From CALMEH01 sp964548225 (GTDB taxonomy: Bacteria > Acidobacteriota > Blastocatellia > Pyrinomonadales > Pyrinomonadaceae): a stretch of 64,000 nt of DNA. Below the pieces are notes generated by a model, which saw only the letters and a program-made list of their open reading frames with translations, was not told where the DNA came from and made no database searches. The stretch is taken from positions 1 through 64,000 of the forward strand of contig CAZJQP010000014.1 of the NCBI GenBank assembly GCA_964548225.1. Direction: 5' to 3'. Below, in pieces: positions 33,831 through 43,140 of this stretch (the first letter of the stretch is position 1; each line of letters begins with the position of its first letter). A program made the position numbers and the translations under genes.

Positions 33831-36800
33831 TTAAAAACTAAACCGCAAACCGAATCGCACATATCTCGGCGATTGAAACAGATTCGGTTGATTATAATCG
33901 TTTCTGATGCCTGCCGAACTAACGCCGCGTGTGTTCAGATAATTCTGCACAAATTGATTGATGCCACCGTTAAAAATCGTATTGAAAACGCCGATTTGAG
34001 TTGAACAAGTCGTGCATCCGCTTTGCGTCAGAGTCGTTGAAGTAAAATTCGTCGAACTGATTGTCGTTTGCCGCGCCAATTCGTTGCTTTCGTTGAAAAG
34101 ATTTAGAAATACGACGAACGGCTCGAACGAATAATTATCGTTTTTGCCGAATTTGTAGCGATGACTGACCAGCAAATCGGTTTCGGTAAAAGTTTCCGTT
34201 CTGCCCAAATCACCACGTCCGTTCAGAATCGAAGTCGGCAAACTGTAAAGACTGTAAATCGTTGTCAAAGGCGTTCCCGTCTGAATTGTCGTAAAAGCGG
34301 AAACGGTCGTGTTATTGTTTGTGTTCCAACGAAAAGTGTAACCGCCGAAGGCTTTGAAATAATGCGGTCTGTCAGTTGCAAGTCGTCCGTTGTCAGGCTT
34401 GCCGTTTGCGTCGAAACCGTAAGGCGGAAGGTCGAAATATCTGGTAACATTCGGATTTGCCGCGCCGAATTCGTCGGAACTCGCCAAGCCCGAATAATTT
34501 CCGTAAAGACGGCTGTAAGTATAATTTGCGTTAAAAAAATAATCAGACGTGCGTTTGTCCAAAACGATTTCCAACGCATCATATTTGCGCTCGGCTTTCG
34601 CGCACGGAAAGCTCGTTCCGGCATTTATTTCGCAATGCTGACCAAACCCCGGATTGCCAATCATATAAAATTCGCTTCCCTGCGAATTATAAACGCCGAT
34701 GTCTTCGATGGCGCGGTCAATCTGCCGATGAATGTAGCTTGCTGTCAGACGAAAGTTTGAACCGAAATCTCTTTCATAACCGATGGTGTAACCTGTCGTT
34801 CGTTGCGGTTTCAGATTCGGGTCAAATGTCGGATACGGATTGATGACCGCCGGACCGATATTGGACGGAATAAAAAAGCTGAACTGACAAACCGAATAAC
34901 CTGTGCTGTTCGCAATCGGACAATTTCCGAGCGGATTGTCCATATTGTTTCCGAGAATATTCTGCAAAGTGTAATTTGCGTAATTCGCCCCGCGACTCGG
35001 CAAAATCTCAAAGAAATCACGATAAAAAATTTGCGGAAATTGCGAACGCGACAACTCAAATTTCAGACGGTCGTAATAAAACCCGAAACTGCCAAACAGT
35101 TTATTTTTGCCGTCGCCCGTAACGTCAAACGCAAAACCGAAACGCGGCGCGATTTTGTCCGCCCAACCGAATTTCAAATCAAGACTTTGCCCGAAATCGG
35201 GAATAGTTTCGTTTTCAAAACGAACGCCGAGATTAAGCGTCAGACGATTGTTTATCTGCCACGAATCCTGCACGAAAAAGGCTTGATTCGTTCCCTTTCC
35301 TTCGCCGACCGTGCCGAATCTTTGCAGAAATCCCGAACCCAAATTTCCCGCAGTCGGCATAATCGGAACGCCGAGAGTTTCAATCGAACGACCGTAAAAA
35401 AGCTGAACAATTCCCGTGTCCGTGTAGCCTTCTTTGACTTTATTGAAAACGCGGTTAAATTGATAACCGAATTTGAAATTATGCCGCCCGAAAGCATTTA
35501 TTCCGACAATATCGGCAGATGCGTCAAAAGTCGTGCGCTCGGAAACATCGTAATCGCGGACGGAATTATTGGCGATATTTTGAAAACCCGCCGCACAACC
35601 TGCACCCGCCGGAATGTTTATGCTCGATGGCGAACAAATAAATCTCGTAATGCGCGGAATGCCGTAAGAATCAAGTTTTTCGTTCAAAAAAGTTCGTCCG
35701 GCGCGAAAGGTTATGAGGGCGTAATTTAGCGGAGTCCAAGTGATTTGACCATTTATAAGATTTGAATTCACCCTGCCGCCGCGAGTCGCTAAAAACTCCG
35801 CACCGCGCAAATTTCCCGTCGCTTGCGGTGCGCCCGCAAAACTTTCGCCGACCGACGGCAACGCGCCGTCTTGAATAATCGGATTGTAGAGAAACGCGCC
35901 GAACATTCGCATTTTTGAATTCGGCTGCACATCAAGACGAATAAACGCCGCTTCGGTTCTGACATTTGATTCGTATTCAATAGTTTCGTTGATTGTTCTA
36001 TTTGCCGGATTTGAACTCGAAAAATAATCAACGGTGCGCGTCGTGCGATAAATCTGCGGCGAATATGAAGCGAAAAACCAGAAATAATCTTTAACAATCG
36101 GTCCGCTCAAAGAAGCCGTCGAAAAAAATCCGCTTCCGCCGTCTTTGTTCGGCTGAAAGAATTCGATTTGTCCCGCATTCGTGCCGAATCTGTTTATGAA
36201 AACATTCGGACTGCCTTGTAAGTTATTCGGGGTGAAAGATATACCGAAATTTCCGCGCCAAATATTGTTTCCGCCTGAAGTTATTACCTCAATAATTCCA
36301 CCTGTTGTCGAGCCGTCGTATTCAGCCGTTACATTTTCTCTGGTAACAACTCTAACTTCTTCAATAATTTCAAACGGCAAATCGTAATTCGTATTTAATT
36401 GTCCGGTTCTAAAGTTTGTAACCTCTTGCCTGTTTATGAAAAAAGAATTTTCAGAGCCTGATACACCGTCAACTTGAAATCCGCCTGAAAGAATTTCGGG
36501 ACGGACTTTCGGGGAAAATTTCAAAATTGAGCCGAAAGCTGTTTTTCCCGGATATGGCTCAACTACTGTTTTTTCCTTAAGATTTGGAAATTCACATATT
36601 ACGGTTGCCTCATTACTTAATATAAAATTAGCAGTTGTCGTATTGTTAAGTGAGACAATGTAATTTTCGGATGTCTGAAAATAATTTTGCGCCGAAACCG
36701 TAATTTTGTAACCTCCAGACGGAATTTCCGAAAAGATAAATTTTCCGTTTTCATCTGTTACACTACTTTTTTTGAAATCAGAAGTATCACTCAGACTTTC

Positions 36801-36947
36801 TATTAAAATTGTTGCACCTGGAATTGCTGCGCCTTGTTGGTTGGTTACAGTTCCTTCAACCATTCCGGTCGTGGTTTGCGCGAAGGCGTTTGTTGAAAAA
36901 AAGGCGATAAAAATTAAAAGCAGAATTTTTGAAAAGGTTTGGGACAT
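33831..36947 (-). CDS. TonB-dependent receptor, Oar-like, with carboxypeptidase-regulatory domain
   Basis: 1038 residues. Signal peptide (about 1-23), CarboxypepD_reg-like beta sandwich (about 28-105: GMVEGTVTNQQGAAIPGATI, DENGKFIFSEIPSGGYKI), plug domain (about 125-225, with GSENSFFINRQEVTNFRTG and ENVTAEYDGSTTGGIIEV), then a large outer-membrane beta barrel ending in a terminal Phe (VRFGLRFSF). Such receptors import large substrates or act in surface organisation; a substrate cannot be read from the sequence. It is common in Acidobacteriota in many paralogs. Monocistronic. Confidence 0.92.
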   Translation of the reverse strand: MSQTFSKILLLIFIAFFSTNAFAQTTTGMVEGTVTNQQGAAIPGATILIESLSDTSDFKKSSVTDENGKFIFSEIPSGGYKITVSAQNYFQTSENYIVSLNNTTTANFILSNEATVICEFPNLKEKTVVEPYPGKTAFGSILKFSPKVRPEILSGGFQVDGVSGSENSFFINRQEVTNFRTGQLNTNYDLPFEIIEEVRVVTRENVTAEYDGSTTGGIIEVITSGGNNIWRGNFGISFTPNNLQGSPNVFINRFGTNAGQIEFFQPNKDGGSGFFSTASLSGPIVKDYFWFFASYSPQIYRTTRTVDYFSSSNPANRTINETIEYESNVRTEAAFIRLDVQPNSKMRMFGAFLYNPIIQDGALPSVGESFAGAPQATGNLRGAEFLATRGGRVNSNLINGQITWTPLNYALITFRAGRTFLNEKLDSYGIPRITRFICSPSSINIPAGAGCAAGFQNIANNSVRDYDVSERTTFDASADIVGINAFGRHNFKFGYQFNRVFNKVKEGYTDTGIVQLFYGRSIETLGVPIMPTAGNLGSGFLQRFGTVGEGKGTNQAFFVQDSWQINNRLTLNLGVRFENETIPDFGQSLDLKFGWADKIAPRFGFAFDVTGDGKNKLFGSFGFYYDRLKFELSRSQFPQIFYRDFFEILPSRGANYANYTLQNILGNNMDNPLGNCPIANSTGYSVCQFSFFIPSNIGPAVINPYPTFDPNLKPQRTTGYTIGYERDFGSNFRLTASYIHRQIDRAIEDIGVYNSQGSEFYMIGNPGFGQHCEINAGTSFPCAKAERKYDALEIVLDKRTSDYFFNANYTYSRLYGNYSGLASSDEFGAANPNVTRYFDLPPYGFDANGKPDNGRLATDRPHYFKAFGGYTFRWNTNNNTTVSAFTTIQTGTPLTTIYSLYSLPTSILNGRGDLGRTETFTETDLLVSHRYKFGKNDNYSFEPFVVFLNLFNESNELARQTTISSTNFTSTTLTQSGCTTCSTQIGVFNTIFNGGINQFVQNYLNTRGVSSAGIRNDYNQPNLFQSPRYVRFGLRFSF

Positions 36948-37330
36948 ATTTTTGAATCAGAGTTTCTAAATTTTCTTGCAACCAAGTAATGCAATTTGAA
37001 TGCAGTTCTTTCGGGAAAGCTCTAAATCAAACAAATAATGAATTTAAAGGCGATAAAGATGAAAATGAAAACTCACAAATGTCCGCAAAAATTCACAAAT
37101 TTGAAGAAACTTCACAAATTTGAAATGTTTTCGGCGGTGGAATCACAAATCTTAAATGCAGAAACGCGCACGATAGTCGGGCGTGTTTTTGTTATAATCA
37201 AAGCGTTTTTTACACGCTTACTTCGTGCGCGTTTCTGCATTTTAAATTTTTGCGATATTATGAGAACAATGAACGGCTTAAAATCGTAAATCAATCAGCA
37301 TATTTTAGAAATCAAAGGAGTTTATAAAAA
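36948..37330. other. 383-base intergenic region with dispersed inverted motif
   Basis: No credible gene; an open frame at 37038-37289 has no ribosome-binding site and runs through repeats. Two inverted copies of a 24-base motif (AAATGCAGAAACGCGCACGA at 37154-37173 and the complement at 37220-37243) lie here, with a TATAAT at 37193-37198 between them. Three short direct repeats of TTCACAAATTTGAA type lie at 37092-37123. Confidence 0.5.
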
Positions 37331-38506
37331 ATGAGTTTTTTCGACAAAGTTAAAGAGGCGGCAATGAATCAGTTTATCGAAGTTATCGAGTGGCTCGACA
37401 ATTCGGGCGACACGATTCTTTATCGCTTTCCGGTTTATCAGCAGGAAATTAAAAACGGCGCACAGTTGATTGTCAGAGAATCGCAAGCGGCGGTTTTTGT
37501 TTTTGAAGGTCAGGTCGCGGACGTTTTCGTTCCGGGGCGTTATACGATTGACGGCGGAAATACGCCGATTTTATCGAAGTTGGGCGCGTGGAAATACGGC
37601 TTTAATTCGCCGATGAAATCGGAAGTTTATTTCGTCAATACGAAACAATTTACCGATATGAAATGGGGAACGTCAAACCCGATTATGCTCCGCGACGCAG
37701 ATTTCGGCATCGTTCGTCTGCGTGCTTTCGGTGCATATTCGCTTCGCTGTTCCGATCCGGCAACATTTATCAAAGAAATTGCCGGAACGAACGCGCATTT
37801 TCAAACCGAAGACATTGACGAACAATTAAAACGCGCCATTGTTACGGAATTTTCGGACGCGCTCGGCGAAATGAAAATTCCCGCGCTCGATTTGGCGGCA
37901 CAATACAAAGAACTCGGTGAAACGATTCGCGGCAAAATCAACGAAGATTTCGGAACTTACGGCTTAACGGTTACGAAATTTTACGTCGAAAACATTTCGT
38001 TGCCCGAAGAAGTCGAAGCGGCAATGGACAAACGCGCACAGATGGGCGCACTCGGAAATCTCGACAATTATATGAAACTGCAAGCGGCTGACGCTTTGCG
38101 CGATGCGGCGCAAAACGAAGGCGGTGGCGCAGGTTTGGGCGCAGGTTTGGGCGCAGGTTTCGCGGTTGGCAACCAAATGGCAAACGCCTTCGGCGGAATG
38201 CAAGGTGGCGGACAGCAACAACAGCAACAAGGCGGCGGTGGCGCAGTAGTGGCGCAAACAATTCCGTGTCCATCGTGCGGCAAACCAAACGCGGTCGGCA
38301 CAAAATTCTGCGGCGACTGCGGCGGCAAAATGGAAATCGTCAAAGTTCCCTGCGTCAAATGCGGCGCGGAACTGAGAGAAGGCGCGAAATTCTGTTCGGA
38401 ATGCGGCTCAAGCCAAGAAAAACCGAAATGTTCCAACTGCCAAGCCGAAATGAATCCGGGCGCAAAATTCTGCAACGAATGCGGCACGAAAGTCGAAGCG
38501 ACTTAA
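37331..38506 (+). CDS. SPFH-domain protein with C-terminal zinc ribbons (YdjI-like)
   Basis: 391 residues. The N-terminal 270 residues are the SPFH/virion-core-like domain found in Bacillus YdjI-type proteins (VIEWLDNSGDTILYRFP, ENISLPEEVEAAMDKRAQMG). A Gly/Gln-rich linker (about 270-305) and three zinc ribbons follow: CPSCGKPN...CGDCG, CVKCGAEL...CSECG, CSNCQAEM...CNECG. AGGAG at 37315-37319. Related proteins scaffold membrane microdomains with PspA-type or phage-shock systems. A T-rich terminator hairpin follows. Confidence 0.9.
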   Translation: MSFFDKVKEAAMNQFIEVIEWLDNSGDTILYRFPVYQQEIKNGAQLIVRESQAAVFVFEGQVADVFVPGRYTIDGGNTPILSKLGAWKYGFNSPMKSEVYFVNTKQFTDMKWGTSNPIMLRDADFGIVRLRAFGAYSLRCSDPATFIKEIAGTNAHFQTEDIDEQLKRAIVTEFSDALGEMKIPALDLAAQYKELGETIRGKINEDFGTYGLTVTKFYVENISLPEEVEAAMDKRAQMGALGNLDNYMKLQAADALRDAAQNEGGGAGLGAGLGAGFAVGNQMANAFGGMQGGGQQQQQQGGGGAVVAQTIPCPSCGKPNAVGTKFCGDCGGKMEIVKVPCVKCGAELREGAKFCSECGSSQEKPKCSNCQAEMNPGAKFCNECGTKVEAT

Positions 38507-38528
38507 CGTAATAACACTTGAAAATTAA

Positions 38529-38575
38529 CCGCAGAAGAGCGAAGATAATTTCAATCTCTTCTGCGGATTTTTATT
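38529..38575 (+). terminator. Rho-independent terminator after SPFH gene
   Basis: CCGCAGAAGAG at 38529-38539, complement CTCTTCTGCGG at 38556-38566, then ATTTTTATTTT. Perfect 11-bp stem. Confidence 0.85.
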
Positions 38576-38589
38576 TTGGAGTGAAAGTT

Positions 38590-39450
38590 ATGAAAAAAAT
38601 TCTCGGCTTATTTGTAACGGTTATTCTTTTTTCTCAACTGATTTCTGCTCAAAAGCAAGAAAAACTAGAGAAAAAATGGCTTGCTAAAGATATAAATTTG
38701 CTGAAATTGATTCCAAAACTTTTGCCGCCGGAAATTCAAACAAAAGAAAGCCTTGAAAAGATTTTCGGTGATAAAAACCAAGAACATGAAGTCGAATTTG
38801 GGGCTAAATTTTTGGAAAACGGCAGTTCCGGCGGCTATACGAGTTTCAGAGTATCAGTTTATTCCTACAAAAATTCGATCGTTTCATATAAAATTTCCGC
38901 TTCTACTTCGCAAAACAGTTGGAATTTGATAAAACCTCATTTCATTGAAGCGTGGAGTCAAATTGCACAAGTTCCGTTTCAAGAAACCGACAGAGGAATT
39001 TTTTACGAGTATAAAAACGAAGCGATTCTTCAAGATTATAAAAAGTCTATCGGTTTATATCTCGGAGAAATAAAACAATCTGAAATTCCGGCAGATTTGA
39101 AAGATGCGTATGATTATTTGACCGCGCCGTTTAATAACATAGAGGTTTCAACTACGGGTTGCGGTTATAGCGGAGAAAGTCCGAAAGGCAAAAAAATGAT
39201 TGAACTTTTCATCAAAGCCGGAAGATTTGATTTAATTGAAAATATCCTGAAAGGCTATAATCAAGGCGGAAGAGCTTACGCCGTTATTGCTTTGCTGAAG
39301 TTGAAAAAGAACGGCTTAAAATTATCAAACGAAACGGAACAAACGATAGAAAAAATTATTGAATTGGATACTAGAATTGAATCTTGCAGCGGTTGTCTTG
39401 GTTTTTCGACAACAGTTAAAAAACTTCTGCAAGCATATAATTTGTTATAA
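38590..39450 (+). CDS. Secreted protein of unknown function
   Basis: 286 residues from the ATG at 38590, preceded by GGAG at 38578-38581; the ATG-like start at 38518 would run through the terminator hairpin. Signal peptide about 1-20 (ending QLISAQ). The middle has tyrosine- and lysine-rich alternating segments; the C-terminal part contains short helices around CSGCLGF. I recognise no family. The Trm112 gene starts 16 bases after the stop. Confidence 0.65.
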   Translation: MKKILGLFVTVILFSQLISAQKQEKLEKKWLAKDINLLKLIPKLLPPEIQTKESLEKIFGDKNQEHEVEFGAKFLENGSSGGYTSFRVSVYSYKNSIVSYKISASTSQNSWNLIKPHFIEAWSQIAQVPFQETDRGIFYEYKNEAILQDYKKSIGLYLGEIKQSEIPADLKDAYDYLTAPFNNIEVSTTGCGYSGESPKGKKMIELFIKAGRFDLIENILKGYNQGGRAYAVIALLKLKKNGLKLSNETEQTIEKIIELDTRIESCSGCLGFSTTVKKLLQAYNLL

Positions 39451-39466
39451 TTTTGGAGTAATAAAA

Positions 39467-39643
39467 ATGGCAATCAGTCCTGAACTTTTAGAAATTTTGC
39501 GGTGTCCGAAATGCAAATCGGAAGTGAAAATCAAAGATGACCAAAGCGGTTTGAAATGCACGAACGCGGAATGTGCGCTCGTTTATCCGATACGCGATGA
39601 AATTCCCGTGATGTTGGTTGAAGAAGCGGTCAAGGAAATGTAA
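39467..39643 (+). CDS. Trm112 family protein
   Basis: 58 residues from the ATG at 39467 (GGAGTAA at 39455). The sequence has PELLEILRCPKCKSEV, a second Cys pair CTNAEC and YPIRDEIPVMLVEEA, matching the short Trm112/YcaR-like zinc-ribbon proteins that often lie next to lipid A or LPS genes (for example near lpxK in other bacteria). Here it precedes a GT9 gene by about 50 bases. Confidence 0.88.
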   Translation: MAISPELLEILRCPKCKSEVKIKDDQSGLKCTNAECALVYPIRDEIPVMLVEEAVKEM

Positions 39644-39648
39644 AGCGG

Positions 39649-39693
39649 AAAATGGAAAATCAATACACTATTTTCCATTTTCCATTTTCCATT
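39649..39693. repeat. ATTTTCC heptamer hairpin before GT9 gene
   Basis: GGAAAATGGAAAAT at 39649-39662 pairs with ATTTTCCATTTTCC within 39670-39690. The repeat runs up to the GT9 ATG and leaves no ribosome-binding site. Confidence 0.7.
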
Positions 39694-40713
39694 ATGTTGA
39701 TTGATTGGCAAAATGTGCGAAAGGTTTTAGTTGTTCGTCTGCGTTCGATTGGCGACACGGTTTTGACAACGCCTGCGCTCGATGCTTTGCGGCGTTTTTT
39801 GCCGCAAGCGCAGATTGATATTTTGCTCGAAGATTGGGTTGCGCCCGTTTTGCAAGGTTTTGATGCGGTTGATAATGTTTTGTCGTTTAAGAAAGACGAT
39901 TTGAAATCACGTCTAAAGATGGCTTTGCAAATTCGGCGCAATAAATATGACGCGGTGATAAATCTTCACGGCGGCACGACTTCCGGTTTTTTTGTTCGCG
40001 CAAGTTCCGCGAAATATCGCATCGGCTACGATTTCTACCGCTACCAACGCTTTTACACACATATTTTCCCGATTGCCGATTGCATAAAGTTTTGGCAGAC
40101 AGATAAACTTCATTCCGCCGAACAGATGCTCGGACTGTTGGGTTTAGCCGAAATTCCCGTCGAAGATAGACCGAAAAGCCGATTGGCATCAATTACCAAT
40201 TACCAATTACCAATTACCAATTACGCTTTGATTCATCCTGTCGCGGCGTTTGATACGAAGCAATGGGCGACGGAGAATTTTGCGCGTGTGGCGGAATATT
40301 TGAGCGGAAAAGGTTTGCAGATTGCGGCAGTTGCGACAAAAAAAGAGCGCGACGTTTTAGAGAAACTGCAAAAATCGTCGAAAGTTCCGATTGAAACCTT
40401 TGATGATTTATCTTTGCCCGACATCACGGCTTTGGCGGCAAAGGCTGAGATTTTTGTCGGAAACGATTCGGGCATCGCGCATATTGCGGCGGCTGTGAAC
40501 ACGCCAAGCGTCGTTATTTTCGGTTCATCAAACCGCACACATTGGCGACCTTGGACGGATGCGCCGAATGAAATCGTTTATGAAAATCTGCCGTGCCAAC
40601 CTTGCGACGGATATTTTTGCAAGGAATTCGATGCGCCGAAATGTATCTTGAGCATCAAAACCGAAAGCGTTATCGAAGCCATCGAAAAATTTATAAGCAC
40701 CAAGACAAAATAA
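39694..40713 (+). CDS. Glycosyltransferase family 9 (heptosyltransferase-like)
   Basis: 339 residues from the ATG at 39694 (MLIDWQNVRKVLVVRLRSIGD); an ATG at 39652 would translate the heptamer hairpin. GT9 features: VLVVRLRSIGDTVLTTPALD, HGGTTSGFFV, FVGNDSGIAHIAAAVNTPSV and FGSSNRTHWRPW. Such enzymes add heptose or related sugars to the LPS core. Residues about 166-178 (ITNYQLPITNY) are encoded by five CAATTAC units at 40190-40224 and look like an in-frame repeat insertion before the second Rossmann domain. Confidence 0.88.
   Translation: MLIDWQNVRKVLVVRLRSIGDTVLTTPALDALRRFLPQAQIDILLEDWVAPVLQGFDAVDNVLSFKKDDLKSRLKMALQIRRNKYDAVINLHGGTTSGFFVRASSAKYRIGYDFYRYQRFYTHIFPIADCIKFWQTDKLHSAEQMLGLLGLAEIPVEDRPKSRLASITNYQLPITNYALIHPVAAFDTKQWATENFARVAEYLSGKGLQIAAVATKKERDVLEKLQKSSKVPIETFDDLSLPDITALAAKAEIFVGNDSGIAHIAAAVNTPSVVIFGSSNRTHWRPWTDAPNEIVYENLPCQPCDGYFCKEFDAPKCILSIKTESVIEAIEKFISTKTK
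40190..40224. repeat. CAATTAC heptamer, five perfect copies, inside GT9 gene
   Basis: Five exact CAATTAC units, in frame with the glycosyltransferase, at the junction of its two domains. Confidence 0.9.
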
Positions 40714-40736
40714 TTTAAAATCGTCGGAGCTTTTCT

Positions 40737-40905
40737 CGCAAAGCATTGTAAATTTTACATTATAAATTGTAAATTGGTTTGCAAAAAATTTTCCTGTAAA
40801 TCAATGTAAAATGCAGAATGTAAAATTGATAATGTCTGCGCCGATTCGCTTTAAAGTCACTTCTTTTTTACTTTTTACTTTTTACTTTTTACTTTCGGCT
40901 AATTA
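40737..40905. repeat. Heptamer-type repeats between GT9 and trpE
   Basis: TGTAAATTTTACA-like inverted units at 40746-40850 and a run of CTTTTTA heptamers at 40863-40894. No gene. Confidence 0.6.
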
Positions 40906-40916
40906 ACATTATTTCA

Positions 40917-42401
40917 ATGCTCGAACTCACACCGAAAACATTTGACGAATTTTTGAAGGAAGCGCAAAAAGGCAATGTCGTGCCGATTGTGCGGAGCGTT
41001 TTGGCGGATTTGCATACGCCGGTGAGCGCGTTTTTGCGAATCTCGGACGGCGCGGAACAAGCCTTTTTGTTTGAATCAATCGAAGGCGGCGAGCGTCTGG
41101 CGCGATATTCTTTTCTGGCGGCAAATCCTTTGATGACCGTGCGTTCGGAAGATTCTCTGACGATTTTAAAGCAGGGCGATTCAAATAAAACTTATCCCGA
41201 CCGCAGTTTAATCGAGTTTTTGCGCCGACATTTTGCGCGGCACAAATTGGCACGGCGCGAGAAACTTCCGCCTTTGTGCGGCGGCGCGATTGGCTTTTTC
41301 GGTTATGATGCGGCGCGTTGGTTTGAGAAAAGTTTGGATAAAAAAAGCGTTGGCATTGATGCGATTTGGATGTTTTTTCGCAATGTTTTGGTCTTTGACC
41401 GATTGAAGCAAACCATCGAAATCGTTTCCATAGTTTTCACGGACGAAGCGCAGAGCGAAACGGAATTACGCAAACTTTACGACACCGCAATCGCCGAGAC
41501 CGAACGGCTCGAAAAGGTTTTGGAGAAGATAATTTTGCCCGCGTCCGAAGCTCCGCCGAAAGGCGAACCGAAGCCGTTTGCCTCAAATTGGAAGAAGGAA
41601 GATTTTATGAAAGCGGTGAACGCGGTGAAGGAAAAAATCCTTGCGGGCGACGCTTATCAAGTCGTGCTGTCCCAAAAATTCAAACGCCAAACCTCCGCCG
41701 AACCGATTAATATTTACCGCGCTTTGCGGACGACAAATCCTTCGCCGTATATGTTTTACGTCAAGCTCGGCGCGGAAACTCTGATCGGCGCGTCGCCCGA
41801 AATGTTGGTGCGTTGCAACCAAAAAAATCTCGAATATCGCCCGATTGCCGGAACTAGGAAAAGAGGCGCAACCGAAGAAGACGATTGGATTTTGGCGGAA
41901 GATTTGCGCTCCGATATGAAGGAAATCGCCGAACACATAATGCTCGTTGATTTGGGCAGAAACGATTTGGGTAAAGTTTCCGAATTCGGCTCGGTCGAGG
42001 TTGAAGAACTGATGAAAGTCGAAAAATATTCGCACGTTCAGCATCTCGTAACTTCGCTGAAATCGCGTCTTCGTGAAAATTTGGACAGATTCGACGCGCT
42101 TGCTTCGTGCTTCCCTGCCGGAACGGTTTCGGGTGCGCCGAAGGTTTCGGCGATGAAGATTATTGACGAACTCGAACCGTCAAAACGCGGCGTTTATGCG
42201 GGCGCAATCGGCTATATGGACTACGCCGAAAACCTCGACACCTGCATTGCCATCCGCACAATCAGACTCGAAAACAATATCGCTTCGATTCAGGCAGGCG
42301 CGGGAATTGTCGCCGATTCCGTTCCCGAAAAAGAATACGAAGAAACGATAAACAAAGCCCGCGCTCTGGTGAAAGCGATTGAACTTGCAGAGAATTTTTA
42401 G
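40917..42401 (+). CDS. trpE: Anthranilate synthase component I
   Basis: 494 residues. The N-terminal FLFESIEGGERLARYSF region is the tryptophan-feedback site. The C-terminal chorismate-binding domain shows GDAYQVVLSQKF, IGASPEMLVR, PIAGTRKRG, EHIMLVDLGRND, and FPAGTVSGAPKV. It converts chorismate to anthranilate with TrpG. pabB-type function cannot be fully excluded, but trpG and trpD follow. Gap to trpG is three bases. Confidence 0.94.
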   Translation: MLELTPKTFDEFLKEAQKGNVVPIVRSVLADLHTPVSAFLRISDGAEQAFLFESIEGGERLARYSFLAANPLMTVRSEDSLTILKQGDSNKTYPDRSLIEFLRRHFARHKLARREKLPPLCGGAIGFFGYDAARWFEKSLDKKSVGIDAIWMFFRNVLVFDRLKQTIEIVSIVFTDEAQSETELRKLYDTAIAETERLEKVLEKIILPASEAPPKGEPKPFASNWKKEDFMKAVNAVKEKILAGDAYQVVLSQKFKRQTSAEPINIYRALRTTNPSPYMFYVKLGAETLIGASPEMLVRCNQKNLEYRPIAGTRKRGATEEDDWILAEDLRSDMKEIAEHIMLVDLGRNDLGKVSEFGSVEVEELMKVEKYSHVQHLVTSLKSRLRENLDRFDALASCFPAGTVSGAPKVSAMKIIDELEPSKRGVYAGAIGYMDYAENLDTCIAIRTIRLENNIASIQAGAGIVADSVPEKEYEETINKARALVKAIELAENF

Positions 42402-42404
42402 CTT

Positions 42405-42971
42405 ATGTTATTAGTCATAGACAATTACGATTCATTTACCTACAATCTCGTGCAATACTTGGGCGAACTCGGCGCGGAGATGCGCGTGTTTCGGAATGAT
42501 GAGATTACGGTTGAAGAAATCGAATCAACCATCAAACCTGACAAAATTTTAATCTCGCCCGGACCGGGAACGCCGGATGATTCGGGCGTTTCGCTTGATG
42601 TGTTGAAAAATTTTGGCGAAAAAGTTCCAATCTTGGGCGTTTGTTTGGGGCATCAGGCAATCGGGCAAATCTTTGGCGGCAAAGTCGTCCGTGCGCCCGA
42701 ACCCGTTCACGGCAAACCCGTCGAAATCTGCCACGACGGGAAAACTATTTTCAAAGATTTAACCTATCGCTTCCGTGCGGCGCGTTATCATTCGTTGGTT
42801 GTCGAGCGCGAAACTCTGCCCGAATGTTTGGAAATCTCCGCCACTTCGCCCGACGGTTTGATTATGGCTCTGCGCCACAAAACCCACAAAATCGAAGGCG
42901 TGCAGTTTCATCCCGAATCAATTCTCACCAAAGAAGGCAAAAAACTCTTGCAAAACTTCCTCGAAATTTGA
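42405..42971 (+). CDS. trpG: Anthranilate synthase component II, glutamine amidotransferase
   Basis: 188 residues. Class I amidotransferase with ISPGPGTPDDSG, nucleophile Cys in LGVCLGHQAIG (about 80), and His/Glu of GVQFHPESILT. Supplies ammonia to TrpE and may also serve PabB. Tightly coupled to trpE. Confidence 0.94.
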   Translation: MLLVIDNYDSFTYNLVQYLGELGAEMRVFRNDEITVEEIESTIKPDKILISPGPGTPDDSGVSLDVLKNFGEKVPILGVCLGHQAIGQIFGGKVVRAPEPVHGKPVEICHDGKTIFKDLTYRFRAARYHSLVVERETLPECLEISATSPDGLIMALRHKTHKIEGVQFHPESILTKEGKKLLQNFLEI

Positions 42972-42986
42972 GATTATAGATATAGG

Positions 42987-43057
42987 CAGAAGCCTGTGCG
43001 TGAGCAAGGGCGGAAATGCCTGAAACTTTTTCGCCCTTGCTCACGCGCAGGCTTCTG
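42987..43057. repeat. 26-bp inverted repeat between trpG and trpD
   Basis: 42987-43012 and 43032-43057 pair with a single wobble; arms CAGAAGCCTG...GCGTGAGCAAGGGCG. Related to the palindromic unit in the vanZ-like gene. Confidence 0.85.
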
Positions 43058-43096
43058 TCGCGTATATCCAAACTTTAACCGCTCAAATTCTCAAAA

Positions 43097-43133
43097 ACTT
43101 CACTTTTCACTTTTCACTTTTCACTTTTCACTT
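43097..43133. repeat. CTTTTCA heptamer repeat before trpD
   Basis: About five copies of a 7-bp unit up to seven bases before the trpD ATG, leaving no Shine-Dalgarno sequence. Confidence 0.8.
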
Positions 43134-43140
43134 ATAAAAT

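Noticed and set aside
33431..33834. Three overlapping repetitive ORFs (KVDEAST, MKHLPRL and VDASSTL types)
   Set aside because: Product of the 21-bp array; all frames open, no start signals, no non-repeat domain.
34803..35729. 308-residue plus-strand ORF opposite the TonB receptor
   Set aside because: Antisense shadow of a well-supported beta-barrel gene; composition is Arg/Ile-rich as expected for a complement frame.
37153..37243. Attachment site or insertion-sequence ends (inverted 24-base motif)
   Set aside because: Single copies of the motif occur elsewhere without a partner, and no transposase or target duplication is seen.
37038..37289. 83-residue ORF upstream of the SPFH gene
   Set aside because: Runs across inverted motifs and short direct repeats, lacks a ribosome-binding site and resembles no protein.
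40917..42971. pabB/pabA (folate) instead of trpE/trpG
   Set aside because: N-terminal Trp-feedback-like segment and the following trpD favour tryptophan synthesis; TrpG may still serve both.
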